Origin: an uncultured Chloroflexota bacterium
GTDB taxonomy: Bacteria > Chloroflexota > Dehalococcoidia > CAUJGQ01
Direction of reading: 5' to 3'
NCBI GenBank assembly: GCA_937879875.1
Contig: CALFMN010000043.1
Coordinates: 1 to 35,841, forward strand
Length of the DNA stretch: 35,841 nucleotides
Below the pieces are notes generated by a model. That model had not been told where the DNA came from, did no database searches, and worked only from the letters and a program-made list of their open reading frames with translations. This document shows, piece after piece, positions 1-9,000 of this stretch (position 1 is its first letter; every line of letters starts with the position of its first letter). Both the position numbers and the translations under genes were made by a program.

Positions 1-80
1 TGGTTTCACCTCCCAGTATGGTCAACTCTCATGCCTAGCGGGATAGGCTCTAAGGGACCAAGTGTGAGAGGATGAGCATC

Positions 81-743
81 ATGAGTCCTCGCGCCGTTTC
101 CCTCACACCGAGGCATATTGCGCTCTGCCTGACTGCTGTGACGTTCCTCGGCGCCTGCACAGGACAAGTAGCGCCGCCCGCAGGAGGTGCAGTGCCCAAC
201 GGCGAAAAGCCTCCGGATCTTGTAGCCGCCCCGAGCGCCGCTGTGCCAAGGATGACGCCTTCAGTCCCGCTCGATATTGTGGTGCGACCCCAGGTGCTCC
301 GCTCGCTGTCCGAAGCACGTGCCGCCTACGGATTTCCCATAGTGCTTCCGACGGCGCTACCTGCCGGCTATCAGCTCTCAGGCATCGAGCTATTCAAGAA
401 CGCTGCGCCAAGCATGGATGTTTTGCATGTTCGCTATGCGTCGCCAGATGGTCATTATGTTGAGGTACGACAGGGCGATCCCTTACCGTCCGCTGGCGGG
501 GGAGAAGCCTATCGCCTCGCGCCCACTGATAGCAGGGGCACCGCCACTATCGACGGTCAGACCGCAGCATGGGTACATGGATTTGCGACCAGCCCCACTA
601 CCTGGCACCCCGGACCGCTGACCCTCATGTGGAAGCCAAGTGCCATGCAGCTGCCTGGGGCGACGAGTGGCTACCAAATCGAGAGCGATGCTCTCTCCGT
701 CGATGAACTCGTCCGGATCGCTGAGTCGGTCGCACCAGTCTGA
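81..743 (+). CDS. Small secreted lipoprotein of unknown function
   Basis: The protein has about 220 residues, with a short basic N-terminus, a hydrophobic stretch and a lipobox (LGAC), so it should be lipid-anchored on the outer face of the membrane. A Pro/Ala-rich linker follows, then a globular part of about 150 residues with the pattern YGFPIVLPTALPAGY. That pattern resembles the adaptor-like region of DUF4367-type extracellular proteins, but I cannot assign a family. I chose ATG 81 because GAGAGG at 66-71 sits 9 bases upstream; an in-frame ATG at 72 lies directly against that site. A 5-bp inverted repeat (33-37 with 44-48) lies just upstream. No partner gene is visible, and the function is unknown. 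Confidence 0.7.
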   Translation: MSPRAVSLTPRHIALCLTAVTFLGACTGQVAPPAGGAVPNGEKPPDLVAAPSAAVPRMTPSVPLDIVVRPQVLRSLSEARAAYGFPIVLPTALPAGYQLSGIELFKNAAPSMDVLHVRYASPDGHYVEVRQGDPLPSAGGGEAYRLAPTDSRGTATIDGQTAAWVHGFATSPTTWHPGPLTLMWKPSAMQLPGATSGYQIESDALSVDELVRIAESVAPV

Positions 744-766
744 CATTCGGCCTACTGCTGCGTTCC

Positions 767-1149
767 TCAAAGGCGGTACACCAACCCGTGGCAGTAGTTC
801 CGCGGCGTTGGGGCTGGTCGTCCCCAGACCCACGGCTTCGCTCGCGCGTTCAGTTGCCTGGTTGCGACCGCGGGGGCGTGATCGATGTCCTTGGCAGCAG
901 CGCAGCAAGCGCCGCCAAGGCTCCTGGAGAGTGAGCCACCTGGCGCCTTGAGGAATGAAGATCTGCTGCACCCGCGGATGCTCTTCTCGCCATGCCTGGA
1001 TCGGCGGGCTCTTGTGGCTCGCCAGGTTGTCCCCAATCACGTAGAGGTCGCCGTCGGGATGAGCAGCTGCGATCAACGCGCGCAACTGTTGCTGGCCACG
1101 CGTGTTGCGCGAGGAGGATGTGAAGGTGATGGCCTGACCTTCGCTGTAT
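767..1149 (-). pseudogene. IS630-family transposase, C-terminal remnant with frameshift
   Basis: Reading the minus strand from 1149, one frame carries the second half of an IS630-type DDE domain: the DNLASHK block (second acidic residue) and then RWLTLQEPW with the third acidic residue. Near 890-900 the similarity jumps to another frame, which continues as QLNARAKPWVWGRPAPTPRN and stops at 767. That is the usual IS630 C-terminus. About a dozen residues expected between the two blocks are missing, so a small deletion and frameshift have occurred. The N-terminal HTH and the first Asp are absent, and a stop lies directly upstream. It is dead. Its 5' edge abuts a truncated aldo/keto reductase, which suggests that an insertion and later decay destroyed that gene. 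Family assignment rests on recognised motifs only. Confidence 0.75.
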
Positions 1150-1157
1150 GAGTCCCG

Positions 1158-1361
1158 TCAAGTGTGTAAATCGCTGCAGCGATCCTCGTCGCCGCCGAGC
1201 GGATAGACATCGGCCGTATCGAAGAAGCAGACGCCGCCCGCGTCCGCCTGGTCCATGATCGCGAAGCTGGTTGCCTGGTCGCACTGGTTGCCGAAGGTCA
1301 TCGTGCCGAGGCAGAGCTCCGAGACCTTCAGCCCGGTTCGCCCCATCCGCCGAATCTTCAC
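1158..1361 (-). pseudogene. Aldo/keto reductase, N-terminal fragment
   Basis: The fragment has 67 codons; the first 58 or so match the start of NADPH-dependent aldo/keto reductases. It begins with the MGRTGLKVSELCLGTMTFG block and reaches FDTADVYPLGG, which holds the first two members of the Asp-Tyr-Lys-His catalytic tetrad. The usual length is about 320 residues, so Lys, His and most of the barrel are missing. After GGDE the reading is unrelated and soon stops, next to the IS630 remnant. The start is GTG at 1361, overlapping the exporter's TGA (GTGA overlap), so the two genes were translationally coupled when intact. The remaining peptide cannot be an active reductase. Confidence 0.8.
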
Positions 1362-2977
1362 AGATGCACATCCCTGACCAGGGCCGCGGCGTCCTGCCGC
1401 TCGGCCCCGGAATCGCGTTGCTTGTCGCGTGCTGCCACCGCGCCGCTGCTGGAGCTGCCGCTCTTCACGAACAGCAGCGCGACCAGCGTCCCCAGCAGCA
1501 GCACGGCGGCGTTCACATACAGCGTTTCGGAGAAGCCGTTGACGAACGCCGTCGTGGCCGCGGCACGGGCTCGATCCACAACCTCCGGCGCCACACCCAG
1601 CACCGCCTTGACACCGCCGCCCGCCACCTGCTGGCCGAGCGGCGCAAGCTGGTCGCCCAGGTTGAGGCCGCGGGCTTTGTCCACGAAATGGCTTGTGACG
1701 AGATGACTGAACAGCGCGCCCAGCGCCGCCACACCGAGCAGGCCGCCGACCTGGCGCATCGTGTTCACCACGCCGGACGCGGCGCCCGAGCGCTCGCGCG
1801 GCACCGAGCTCATCACCGCAGCCATCGCCGGCGTCGTCACCAGCCCCTGGCCGATGCCGTTGAGCAGAAAGGCCGGCAGAAGACCGACGTAGCTCGTCGA
1901 TTCGGTCCAGCGCGTGGCGAGCAGCAGCGAGACGGCCAGCAGGAACATGCCCGCCGCCAGCGGGTTGCGCGGCCCGAAGCGGTCGGTGATGCGCCCGGCG
2001 AAGGGCGCGACCGCGGCCACGATCAGCGTTTGCGGCAGCAACCTCAGCCCCGCGCCCAGGGCGCTGTAGCCGAGCAGATCCTGCAAATACAGGCTCATCA
2101 AGAAGTAGTAGGCGAACATGCTGAAGGTCGAGGCGAAGATCGCTACGTTGGCGCCGGAGAAGGTCGGCAGGCGGAAGAAGCGCAGCTCGATCAGCGGATG
2201 GCGCGAGCGCGCCTCGTTGAGCGTGAACAACACGAGCAGCAATACGCCGGCCGCCAGCATGCCGAGCGTGTAGGCCGACGTCCAGCCCTTGCCGTCGCCC
2301 TGGATGAAGGCGAGCGAGAGCGCCAGCAGCGCCAGCGTGATCAGGCCGACGCCGGCCACGTCGACGCGGTGAGAGGCGGTTTCATCGGTGCTCTCATGCA
2401 CCGTGTAGATGCCCACGGCGACCGTGAAGACGCCGATCGGCACGTTGACCCAGAAGATCGACTCCCAGGTCGCCTTCTCGACGAGAATGCCGCCGATCAC
2501 CGGCCCCAGCGCGATCGCCAGACTGCTGACGCCGGACCAGATGCCGATCGCGGCGCCGCGCTCCGGGCCATCGAAGCTCTGCGTGATGATCGAGAGCGTG
2601 CCGGGGATCAGCATCGCGCCGCCGACGCCCTGCAAAGCCCGCGCCGCGATCAGAAACTCGATGTTCTGCGCCAGCCCGCCGACCGCCGATCCGAGCGTGA
2701 AGACAGCGACGCCGGCCAGCACCACGCGCTTGCGGCCGAACAAATCGCCGAAGCGCCCGCCCGTGACCAGCAGCACGGCCAGCGCCAGCGTGTAGGCGTC
2801 GAGCACCCACTGCAGGTCCGAGAGGCTGGCATGCAAGCCGCGCTGGATCGCGGGCAACGCCACGTTGACGATCGTGGCGTCCAGAAACGTCATCGCCATG
2901 GCGAGACACATGGCGCCGAGCGTCCACCAGCGGCGGGGATCGGCCGAGCCGGCGCGCTCCGCCTGCGCCTGTTGCAT
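1358..2977 (-). CDS. DHA2-family (EmrB/QacA-like) MFS drug exporter
   Basis: This 539-residue polytopic membrane protein belongs to the 14-helix drug:H+ antiporter-2 branch of the MFS. The first helix region contains FLDATIVNVALPAIQ, the characteristic DHA2 motif. It is followed by the MFS loop motif GGRFGDLFGRKRV after helix 2, and a hydrophilic helix 6/7-type linker near ESTDETASHRVD. Length is normal for the family (450-540). It likely exports hydrophobic or cationic compounds using the proton gradient; the substrate cannot be read from sequence. It ends in a GTGA overlap with a broken aldo/keto reductase. It is divergent from the cyclase gene, and the 132-bp gap between them should hold both promoters. 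No TetR or MarR regulator is adjacent. Confidence 0.9.
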   Translation of the reverse strand: MQQAQAERAGSADPRRWWTLGAMCLAMAMTFLDATIVNVALPAIQRGLHASLSDLQWVLDAYTLALAVLLVTGGRFGDLFGRKRVVLAGVAVFTLGSAVGGLAQNIEFLIAARALQGVGGAMLIPGTLSIITQSFDGPERGAAIGIWSGVSSLAIALGPVIGGILVEKATWESIFWVNVPIGVFTVAVGIYTVHESTDETASHRVDVAGVGLITLALLALSLAFIQGDGKGWTSAYTLGMLAAGVLLLVLFTLNEARSRHPLIELRFFRLPTFSGANVAIFASTFSMFAYYFLMSLYLQDLLGYSALGAGLRLLPQTLIVAAVAPFAGRITDRFGPRNPLAAGMFLLAVSLLLATRWTESTSYVGLLPAFLLNGIGQGLVTTPAMAAVMSSVPRERSGAASGVVNTMRQVGGLLGVAALGALFSHLVTSHFVDKARGLNLGDQLAPLGQQVAGGGVKAVLGVAPEVVDRARAAATTAFVNGFSETLYVNAAVLLLGTLVALLFVKSGSSSSGAVAARDKQRDSGAERQDAAALVRDVHL

Positions 2978-3109
2978 GAGTCGCCATCCGGAGTGATACG
3001 CGCGGCGTCGCGTTCACCGTAGATTGTGTAGGATCGGAGTCAGCCTCCGCCAGCTACCGCGCGTCCGGCTGCCGCGAGCAGCACGCGGGGCGCCAGGGAG
3101 AATCACACC

Positions 3110-3733
3110 TTGCCGCTGTACGACGCGACACTGCCGCTGGTTGCCGACATGGCGACCTGGCCCGGCGAGCCCGGACCCGACCGCACGCTGATCAAGCGCA
3201 TCGACAAGGGCGACCCGGCCAACGTCTCGAAGCTGACGCTGGGCGTGCACACGGGCACGCACGTCGATGCGCCGGTGCATTTCATTCCGGGCGCCGGCGG
3301 CATTGAGACGGTGCTGCTGGACGCGCTGGTGGGGCCGGGCATGGTCTACGACGTGGGCGCGGCGCCGGCGGTCACTGCTGCCCTGCTCGATTCGCTGCGG
3401 ATTCCAGCCGGCACCGAGCGCCTGCTGTTCAAGTCGCGCAACAGCGGCTTCGTGCTAGAGAAGCAGTTCCACGAGGACTTCACCTACATCGCGCACGACG
3501 CGGCGCACTGGCTGGTGGCGCACGGCATCCGCCTCGCCGGCATCGACTACCTTTCGGTCGAGCAGTTCGGCGCCGAGCCGGAGACGCACCGCACGCTGCT
3601 TGGCGCCCGCGTGGCGATCGTGGAAGGCGCCAACCTGCGCGACGTGCCCGCCGGGCCGTACATGTTCATGGCATTGCCGATCAAGCTCGTCGGCAGCGAC
3701 GGCGGCTCGGCGCGGCTGGTGCTGCAAGGCTGA
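3110..3733 (+). CDS. Cyclase / kynurenine-formamidase-like metal hydrolase
   Basis: The 207-residue protein is of the cyclase family (PF04199), metal-dependent hydrolases that include bacterial kynurenine formamidase. The hallmark HTGTHVDAPVHF lies at residues 47-58, giving metal ligands His47, His51 and Asp53. The N-terminal DATLPLVADMATWPGEPG block, which contacts substrate in KynB, is also present. The start is TTG at 3110 with AGGGAG at 3095-3100, 9 bases upstream. The next gene begins 22 bases after the stop, so they are likely one transcript. No tryptophan-pathway gene (kynU, TDO) is in the window, so a cyclic-amide or lactone hydrolase role is as likely as formamidase. The family call is firm; the substrate is unknown. 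Confidence 0.88.
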   Translation: MPLYDATLPLVADMATWPGEPGPDRTLIKRIDKGDPANVSKLTLGVHTGTHVDAPVHFIPGAGGIETVLLDALVGPGMVYDVGAAPAVTAALLDSLRIPAGTERLLFKSRNSGFVLEKQFHEDFTYIAHDAAHWLVAHGIRLAGIDYLSVEQFGAEPETHRTLLGARVAIVEGANLRDVPAGPYMFMALPIKLVGSDGGSARLVLQG

Positions 3734-3755
3734 AGAACAGAGAGGAGAGGCCGTC

Positions 3756-4127
3756 ATGAGCGATCCGATCCAGACCGTGCAGGAGTTCTGCGCCGCGTGG
3801 TCGAAGCTCGACGCCGATCTGCTGCTCGGTTACTTCGCCGACGACGCGGTCTATCACAACATGCCGATGCCGCCGCTGAAGGGGCGCGAGGCGATCGCCG
3901 GCTTCCTGCAGCAGTTCACCAAACAGGCGAGCGCGGCAGGGTTCGAGCTGTTGCACATCGCCGCCAACGGCGACACCGTGCTGACCGAACGCATCGACCG
4001 CTTTACGCTGGGCGAACGCCAGATCGCGCTGCCGGTGATGGGCGTGTTCGAGCTGCGCGAGGGCAAGATCGCCGCCTGGCGTGACTACTTCGACCTGGCC
4101 GACTGGCAGAAGCAGTCGCGCGGCTGA
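3756..4127 (+). CDS. Limonene-1,2-epoxide-hydrolase-type NTF2-fold enzyme
   Basis: The 123-residue protein has an NTF2/SnoaL-like cone fold. Its catalytic pattern is that of limonene-1,2-epoxide hydrolases: Arg79 and Asp81 in TERIDRF, and Asp110 in AAWRDYFD, matching the Asp-Arg-Asp triad that activates water for epoxide opening. NTF2 landmarks are also present (FADDAVYHNMP, LKGREAI). ATG 3756 follows the purine-rich AGAGGAGAGG. An upstream in-frame extension would run into the cyclase gene and has no family similarity. It sits between the cyclase gene (22-bp gap) and a phosphorylase-like gene (13-bp gap), so the three probably form one operon. The true substrate need not be limonene. Ketosteroid isomerase-like function is less likely, given the triad. 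Confidence 0.85.
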   Translation: MSDPIQTVQEFCAAWSKLDADLLLGYFADDAVYHNMPMPPLKGREAIAGFLQQFTKQASAAGFELLHIAANGDTVLTERIDRFTLGERQIALPVMGVFELREGKIAAWRDYFDLADWQKQSRG

Positions 4128-4140
4128 GCGGGGGTCGCCG

Positions 4141-5898
4141 ATGACGCTCCTCACGCAGACGGGCGCGGACGGCGCCGGTACGCCGCTGGAAGCAGCGAGC
4201 GCGGCCGCGAGCGCCGGCAAAGACCAGGTCGAGCTGTATCTGCGCACCTTCGGCACGTTGCTGCGCAGCTCGGGCGAGCTGCGCCTGCGCACGCTGGAGG
4301 CCACGCACATCGGCATGCGCTCCAGCCTGCATGCCGGCGCGGGTTCGGCCGAACCCGACCTCGGCGCGTTCATCTATGCCACGCAGCGGCTGCCGGACGT
4401 CATGCCGCGCGTGCGCCACGTGATCATGGGCCAGACGGCCGAAGGCTTTCAGCAGGCGCTCGGCGAAGACGTCGGCGCCTGGCAGCAGGCGGCGGCTCCA
4501 GGCCGGCGGCGGCGCTGCCACTTCGACGGCCGCGACCGGCTGGCCGTCTTTATCGCCAGCCAATCGGACGTGGACGACCTGATCCCGACGCTGGTGGCGT
4601 GGCAGATCGAGTGGAACAAGCTGCATGTGCTGCTGCGCGGCTTCGCCGCGGGCAACGGCCGCGGCGCCGACCCGAGCATCGAGCCCTGGCGGCTGCTCGG
4701 CGGCGGCGAGCAGGACTGGCGGCGGCTGCAAACGATCTGGCGGGCGGCGTTCCCGACGCTGCTGGATGACGTGGCACGGGCGGACCTGAACCTGACCGTG
4801 CGCATGCTGGGCGGCACGCATGTGGGCTACGCGCGGGCAACGGCGCGCTGGTGGCAGCCTATCGCCAACACCATCGCCCGCGAAGGGCTCGACGGCCGGC
4901 CGATCTACTTCGTCTCCAGCAACACCCACAGCCTGGTCAACCTGCTCTCCGGCGTGGCGCTGCGCCATCAGGACGCGATCGTCGAGTACGTCGAGCACGC
5001 TGGTGATCCCGAGCTCGCCGGGGAACTGGAGAAGCTGCGCACGGGCGCCAGCCGCGGCAACTGGCACAACTTTCTCTATTACGCAGCGCGCGGCCTGTTT
5101 CGCGAGCGGCCGGAGCGGCAGCAGTTGCGCCTGCGCGAGGAGCGGGCGCGCGGCATCAGCTTCGTGCCGCCGCACGCCGCGATCGAGGTGGCCGGACAGG
5201 TGATCGCGCTCGACCGCCTGCATGCGAAGGACCTCGACCCGCGGCTCGGCGCCGTCTCGGCGGCGCGGCTGCGGGCGAGCAAGGCGATCGTCGTCAACAT
5301 CGACTACCCGCTGGGCATGGCCGCCTACAACATCATGCGCGCCGTGATGGAGCGCAGCGAGGAGCTGCGCGGCGTCTACGTGCTGGGCAAGGCCGCCACG
5401 CTCAACGCCGGCGTGGGCGACGTGATGATCCCCGACGTGGTGCACGACGAACACTCGATGAACACCTACTGGCTGGACAACTGCTTCAGCTACGAAGACG
5501 TCGGCCCGTTCCTCGTCTTCGGCTCGGCGCTCGACCACCAGCGGGCGGTGACGGTGAAAGGCACGTTTCTGCAAAACAAGGGCTATCTCGATCTGTACCA
5601 CCGCGAGAGCTACACCGCGGTGGAGATGGAGGCCGGCCCGTATCTGGACGCGCTCTACGAAGGGGCGCGGGCGAACCGCTATCCCGAAGGCGAGAGTATC
5701 AACTTCACGCGGCTGCCGTTTGACCTCGGCATCATCCACTACGCCTCGGACACGCCGTACACGCAGGCGCGCACGCTCGGCGCGCGGGCGTTGGACTACC
5801 GCGGCATCGACTCGACCTACGCCTCCGCCGTCGCCATCCTGCGCCGCATTCTCGTGCGCGAGGGCGTGATTCCGACGGCGGACATGCTGTCCGGCTGA
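4141..5898 (+). CDS. Large nucleoside-phosphorylase-like protein (DUF6909-like)
   Basis: The protein has 585 residues. The N-terminal half has no family I can name with certainty; it is basic and helical, with a FIYATQRLPDVMPRVRHVI block. The C-terminal half looks like the purine-nucleoside phosphorylase/MTA-SAH nucleosidase fold. A glycine-rich KAATLNAGVGDVMIPD segment resembles the family's GxA..GDV region, and YTAVEMEAGPYLDAL matches the VEMEg substrate-binding loop. From memory this architecture resembles DUF6909, but that needs a profile search. ATG 4141 lies 13 bases after the epoxide-hydrolase stop, preceded by GCGGGGGTCG. It probably binds or cleaves an N-glycosidic or nucleotide-like compound in the cytoplasm (inference); no signal peptide or membrane segment is seen. 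Confidence 0.7.
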   Translation: MTLLTQTGADGAGTPLEAASAAASAGKDQVELYLRTFGTLLRSSGELRLRTLEATHIGMRSSLHAGAGSAEPDLGAFIYATQRLPDVMPRVRHVIMGQTAEGFQQALGEDVGAWQQAAAPGRRRRCHFDGRDRLAVFIASQSDVDDLIPTLVAWQIEWNKLHVLLRGFAAGNGRGADPSIEPWRLLGGGEQDWRRLQTIWRAAFPTLLDDVARADLNLTVRMLGGTHVGYARATARWWQPIANTIAREGLDGRPIYFVSSNTHSLVNLLSGVALRHQDAIVEYVEHAGDPELAGELEKLRTGASRGNWHNFLYYAARGLFRERPERQQLRLREERARGISFVPPHAAIEVAGQVIALDRLHAKDLDPRLGAVSAARLRASKAIVVNIDYPLGMAAYNIMRAVMERSEELRGVYVLGKAATLNAGVGDVMIPDVVHDEHSMNTYWLDNCFSYEDVGPFLVFGSALDHQRAVTVKGTFLQNKGYLDLYHRESYTAVEMEAGPYLDALYEGARANRYPEGESINFTRLPFDLGIIHYASDTPYTQARTLGARALDYRGIDSTYASAVAILRRILVREGVIPTADMLSG

Positions 5899-5957
5899 CC
5901 TGAAGCCGGCCCGGCCACGACGTGCAATCGCCAGCATTTCGGTACCGTTTCGCAACC

Positions 5958-6000
5958 AGATCGCCTGTTCTGATGCATATAGTTATGGTAATGTTGCGGA
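5958..6000 (+). promoter_or_regulatory. AT-rich promoter candidate for the secreted repeat protein
   Basis: A short AT-rich dip (TGATGCATATAGTTATGGTA) stands out in the 163-bp gap before ATG 6062. TATAGT or TAATGT could serve as a -10 element. No convincing -35 hexamer is seen at 16-18 bases, so this is only a candidate. Confidence 0.25.
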
Positions 6001-6061
6001 AATCTCGCGTGGTGCCCGCCCGCCTCCGCGAGCCGGTGCGGGGCGCCTGCAAGGACGTAGC

Positions 6062-9000
6062 ATGGCAGGAGCCCTGAGTATCCGCGTGTCGCACCATCGC
6101 TCTCCCTGGCTTCTCCGTCTCACACTGCTTCTGCTCGTCACGACCTCGGCCGGAAGCGCGGCCCGACGTGCAACACCCGTGCGCGCCGCGACGCTTACCA
6201 GCCACCCACTCACGCTCAGCTCCTCGCTGAAGGCCGTCACCTGTCTGGACACCAGCACCTGCTTCGGCGTCGGCGCCGGCGGCATCGTCAGCCATACCAC
6301 GAACGGCGGCACAAGCTGGGACGTGGGCGGCACACAGACGTACGCGACGCTGGCCGGCGTCGCCTGTCCCCTGGCGAGTGTCTGCTTCGCCGCCGGAGCA
6401 GGCGGCGCGATCGAGAGCACGAGCAACTCTGGAGCGTCCTGGGCAGCTCAAACCAGCAACACGACGCAGGATTTGAACGCCGTCGCCTGCCTGAGCACGA
6501 CCACCTGCTACGCCGTCGGTGCCGGCGGCACGATCCTGGCGGCCAGCAACGGCTCCAGTTGGAGCGCACAGGCCAGCGGTACGGCGCAAAATCTGTTCGG
6601 TGTCGCCTGTCCCGGCGGCACGACCTGCGTGGCTGTCGGCGCGGCGGGCACGATCGTCGCGACGACCGACGGCAGCACCTGGACGGCGCGCACCAGCAAC
6701 ACGACCGCGCAGTTAAACGCCGTTGGGTGCGTGCGCTTCACGACGACGTGTTACGCCGTGGGCAGCGGCAGCACGTTCACGAAGACGGCCGACCTTACGG
6801 CCTGGACCGCCGGCTCGATCCTGCAAACCAGCTTCAGCTTCAACGCCATCTCCTGCGCGGCGGCGTCGACCTGCGAGGCGGTGGGGCAGATCGGCTTCGT
6901 TTTTGGCACCACCGATGGATCGACGTGGAACAGCCAGCCGAGCGGCACGACGCAGGCATTCAGCGGCGTCGCCTGCCCATCCACCGTTGCCTGCTTCGTC
7001 GTCGGCGCCTCGGGCACGATCCTGGCCACGGCAAACGCCGGCACGAACTGGAGCGGCGAAACGGCGGCTTACGCCGGTCAGATCAACGCGATCGCATGCC
7101 CTTCCACCAGCGTCTGCTACGCCGCCGGCGGCGTGATCGGCGGCACCACGGATGGCGGCGCGACCTGGTCGATTCTCACCTCTGCTCGGGGTGAGGTGCT
7201 GCGCGGCATCTCCTGCCCCGCGACGGCGACTTGCTCCGCCGTGGGCAGCGGCGGACTCATCCTCGCGACGACCGACGGTGGTGCGTCCTGGTCGTCGCAA
7301 ACGCCTGTGACCACCGCACTCAGCGGTATCGCCTGTCCGGCGGCAGCGCTCTGCTACGCCGTCGGCGCGGGCGGCCGGATCGAAACAAATGCCGGCGGAT
7401 CCTGGCATGATGACAACAGTCCCACGACCAACCCCTTGACGAGCATTGCCTGCCCTGGGCCGTCCACATGCTTCGCCGTGGGTGGGGCCGGGACGATCGT
7501 CCGCACGACAAACGGCGCCCAATGGGGAACGCCCACGTCCGGTACGACGGGCGGCCTCTTCGCCACCGCCTGTGCGACCGGTGGTGTCTGCCTCGCGCTT
7601 GTCAACGCCGGGGGAGGGTTGCTCATGTCCATCGATAACGGAGCGACCTGGGCGGGAGGCGCCTTTTCGCCTGCGCCTCCCGCGTTCAGCGTTGCCTGCC
7701 CGGCGCCGACGATCTGCATCGGTGTGAGTGCAAACGGCATCGGCGATGTGATCATGACATCCGCCGATGCAGGCAGTTCCTGGTCGCAGCAACTCGCCGG
7801 CGGCACCGAGGAGCTTCTCTCCGTAGCCTGCCCCTCGCTCACGCTCTGCGCCATCGGCACGGGAAGCGGACACGTCTTCATGGCAACCAGCCCCGCGACC
7901 GCCGTCTCGATCGGTTCGTCCGCGAATCCAGCGGCGGCGGGCCAGCCGCTCACACTCACGGCGACGCTGTCGGGCTGCCCCTCGGCGCCGAGCGGCACTG
8001 TCGCCTTCTTCGACGGCCTGAGCCTGCTCGGCTCCGCGCCGATCTCCGGCGGACAGGCGCAGCTGACGACCTCCAACGTGGCAGCCGGCAGCCAACAGCT
8101 CACCGCCAGCTACGGCGGCGATGCCAACTGCGGCGCGGCCGTCTCGAACCCGCTGAGCGAGGGTGTGACGCCCGCCATTCCGAGCCTAATCACTCCGGCG
8201 AACGGCGCGACCGGGCAGAGCACGACGCCGGCGCTGAGCTGGACGAACTCCGCCGGCGCCGCGTCGTTCACGATCGGTCTCACCGACGCGACGGCGAATC
8301 GGACCCTGCCGAACCTCTCCAGCGCGGCGGCTGCACTCACCGTGCCCTCGGGCGAGGGGCTGGTGGTCGGCCACCAATACTCGTGGTCGGTGGCGGCATG
8401 CAACGCGATCGGCTGTTCGCCGTTCTCCAGCGCGTTCACGTTTACCACCGCGGCGGTGACGCCTGGCGTGGTGACGCTCGTCTCGCCGCTCGAAGGGGCG
8501 CAGAACGTCAGCCTGACGCCAACCCTGGCCTGGAACGCGCCGAGCGGCGCCGTGGCCGGTACAACGCAGTACACCGCCTACATCTGGGATCCCGGTGCGC
8601 TGGTGATGAAGTTCCAGCAGGCCACGACGGCGCTCTCGATCGGCGTGCCCGGCGCGGCAGGACTGCAGCCGAGTGTGTTTTACTTCTGGACGGTGCAGGC
8701 GTGTACCGGCAGCGTTTGCGGGCCGGTGGCCCGCTGGGAAGGCTTCACCACGACCGCCGCGCCGGGCACGCCGAGTCTCGTCTCGCCGATCGAGGGCTCC
8801 CAGACCGTGAGCACCACGCCGACGCTGCAATGGACTGCTGCCAGCGGCGCCGTGAACGGCGTCACGCAATATACCGCCTACATCTGGGACCCGCATCCCG
8901 GCATGATGGTCTTCCAGCAGGCGACGACCGACCTGAGCGTAGCCGTGCCAGTGGGCTCCGCGTTGCAGGTCGGCCGCTTCTATTTCTACAGCGTGCAGGC

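Noticed and set aside
1271..3022. Long plus-strand open frame opposite the DHA2 exporter
   Set aside because: Low-complexity Arg/Gln/His translation with no domain; it is the antisense shadow of a clear membrane transporter.
4003..5955. 650-codon minus-strand frame opposite the phosphorylase-like gene
   Set aside because: Arg/Ala/Val/His-rich shadow frame; the plus-strand gene has fold motifs, ribosome site and operon context.
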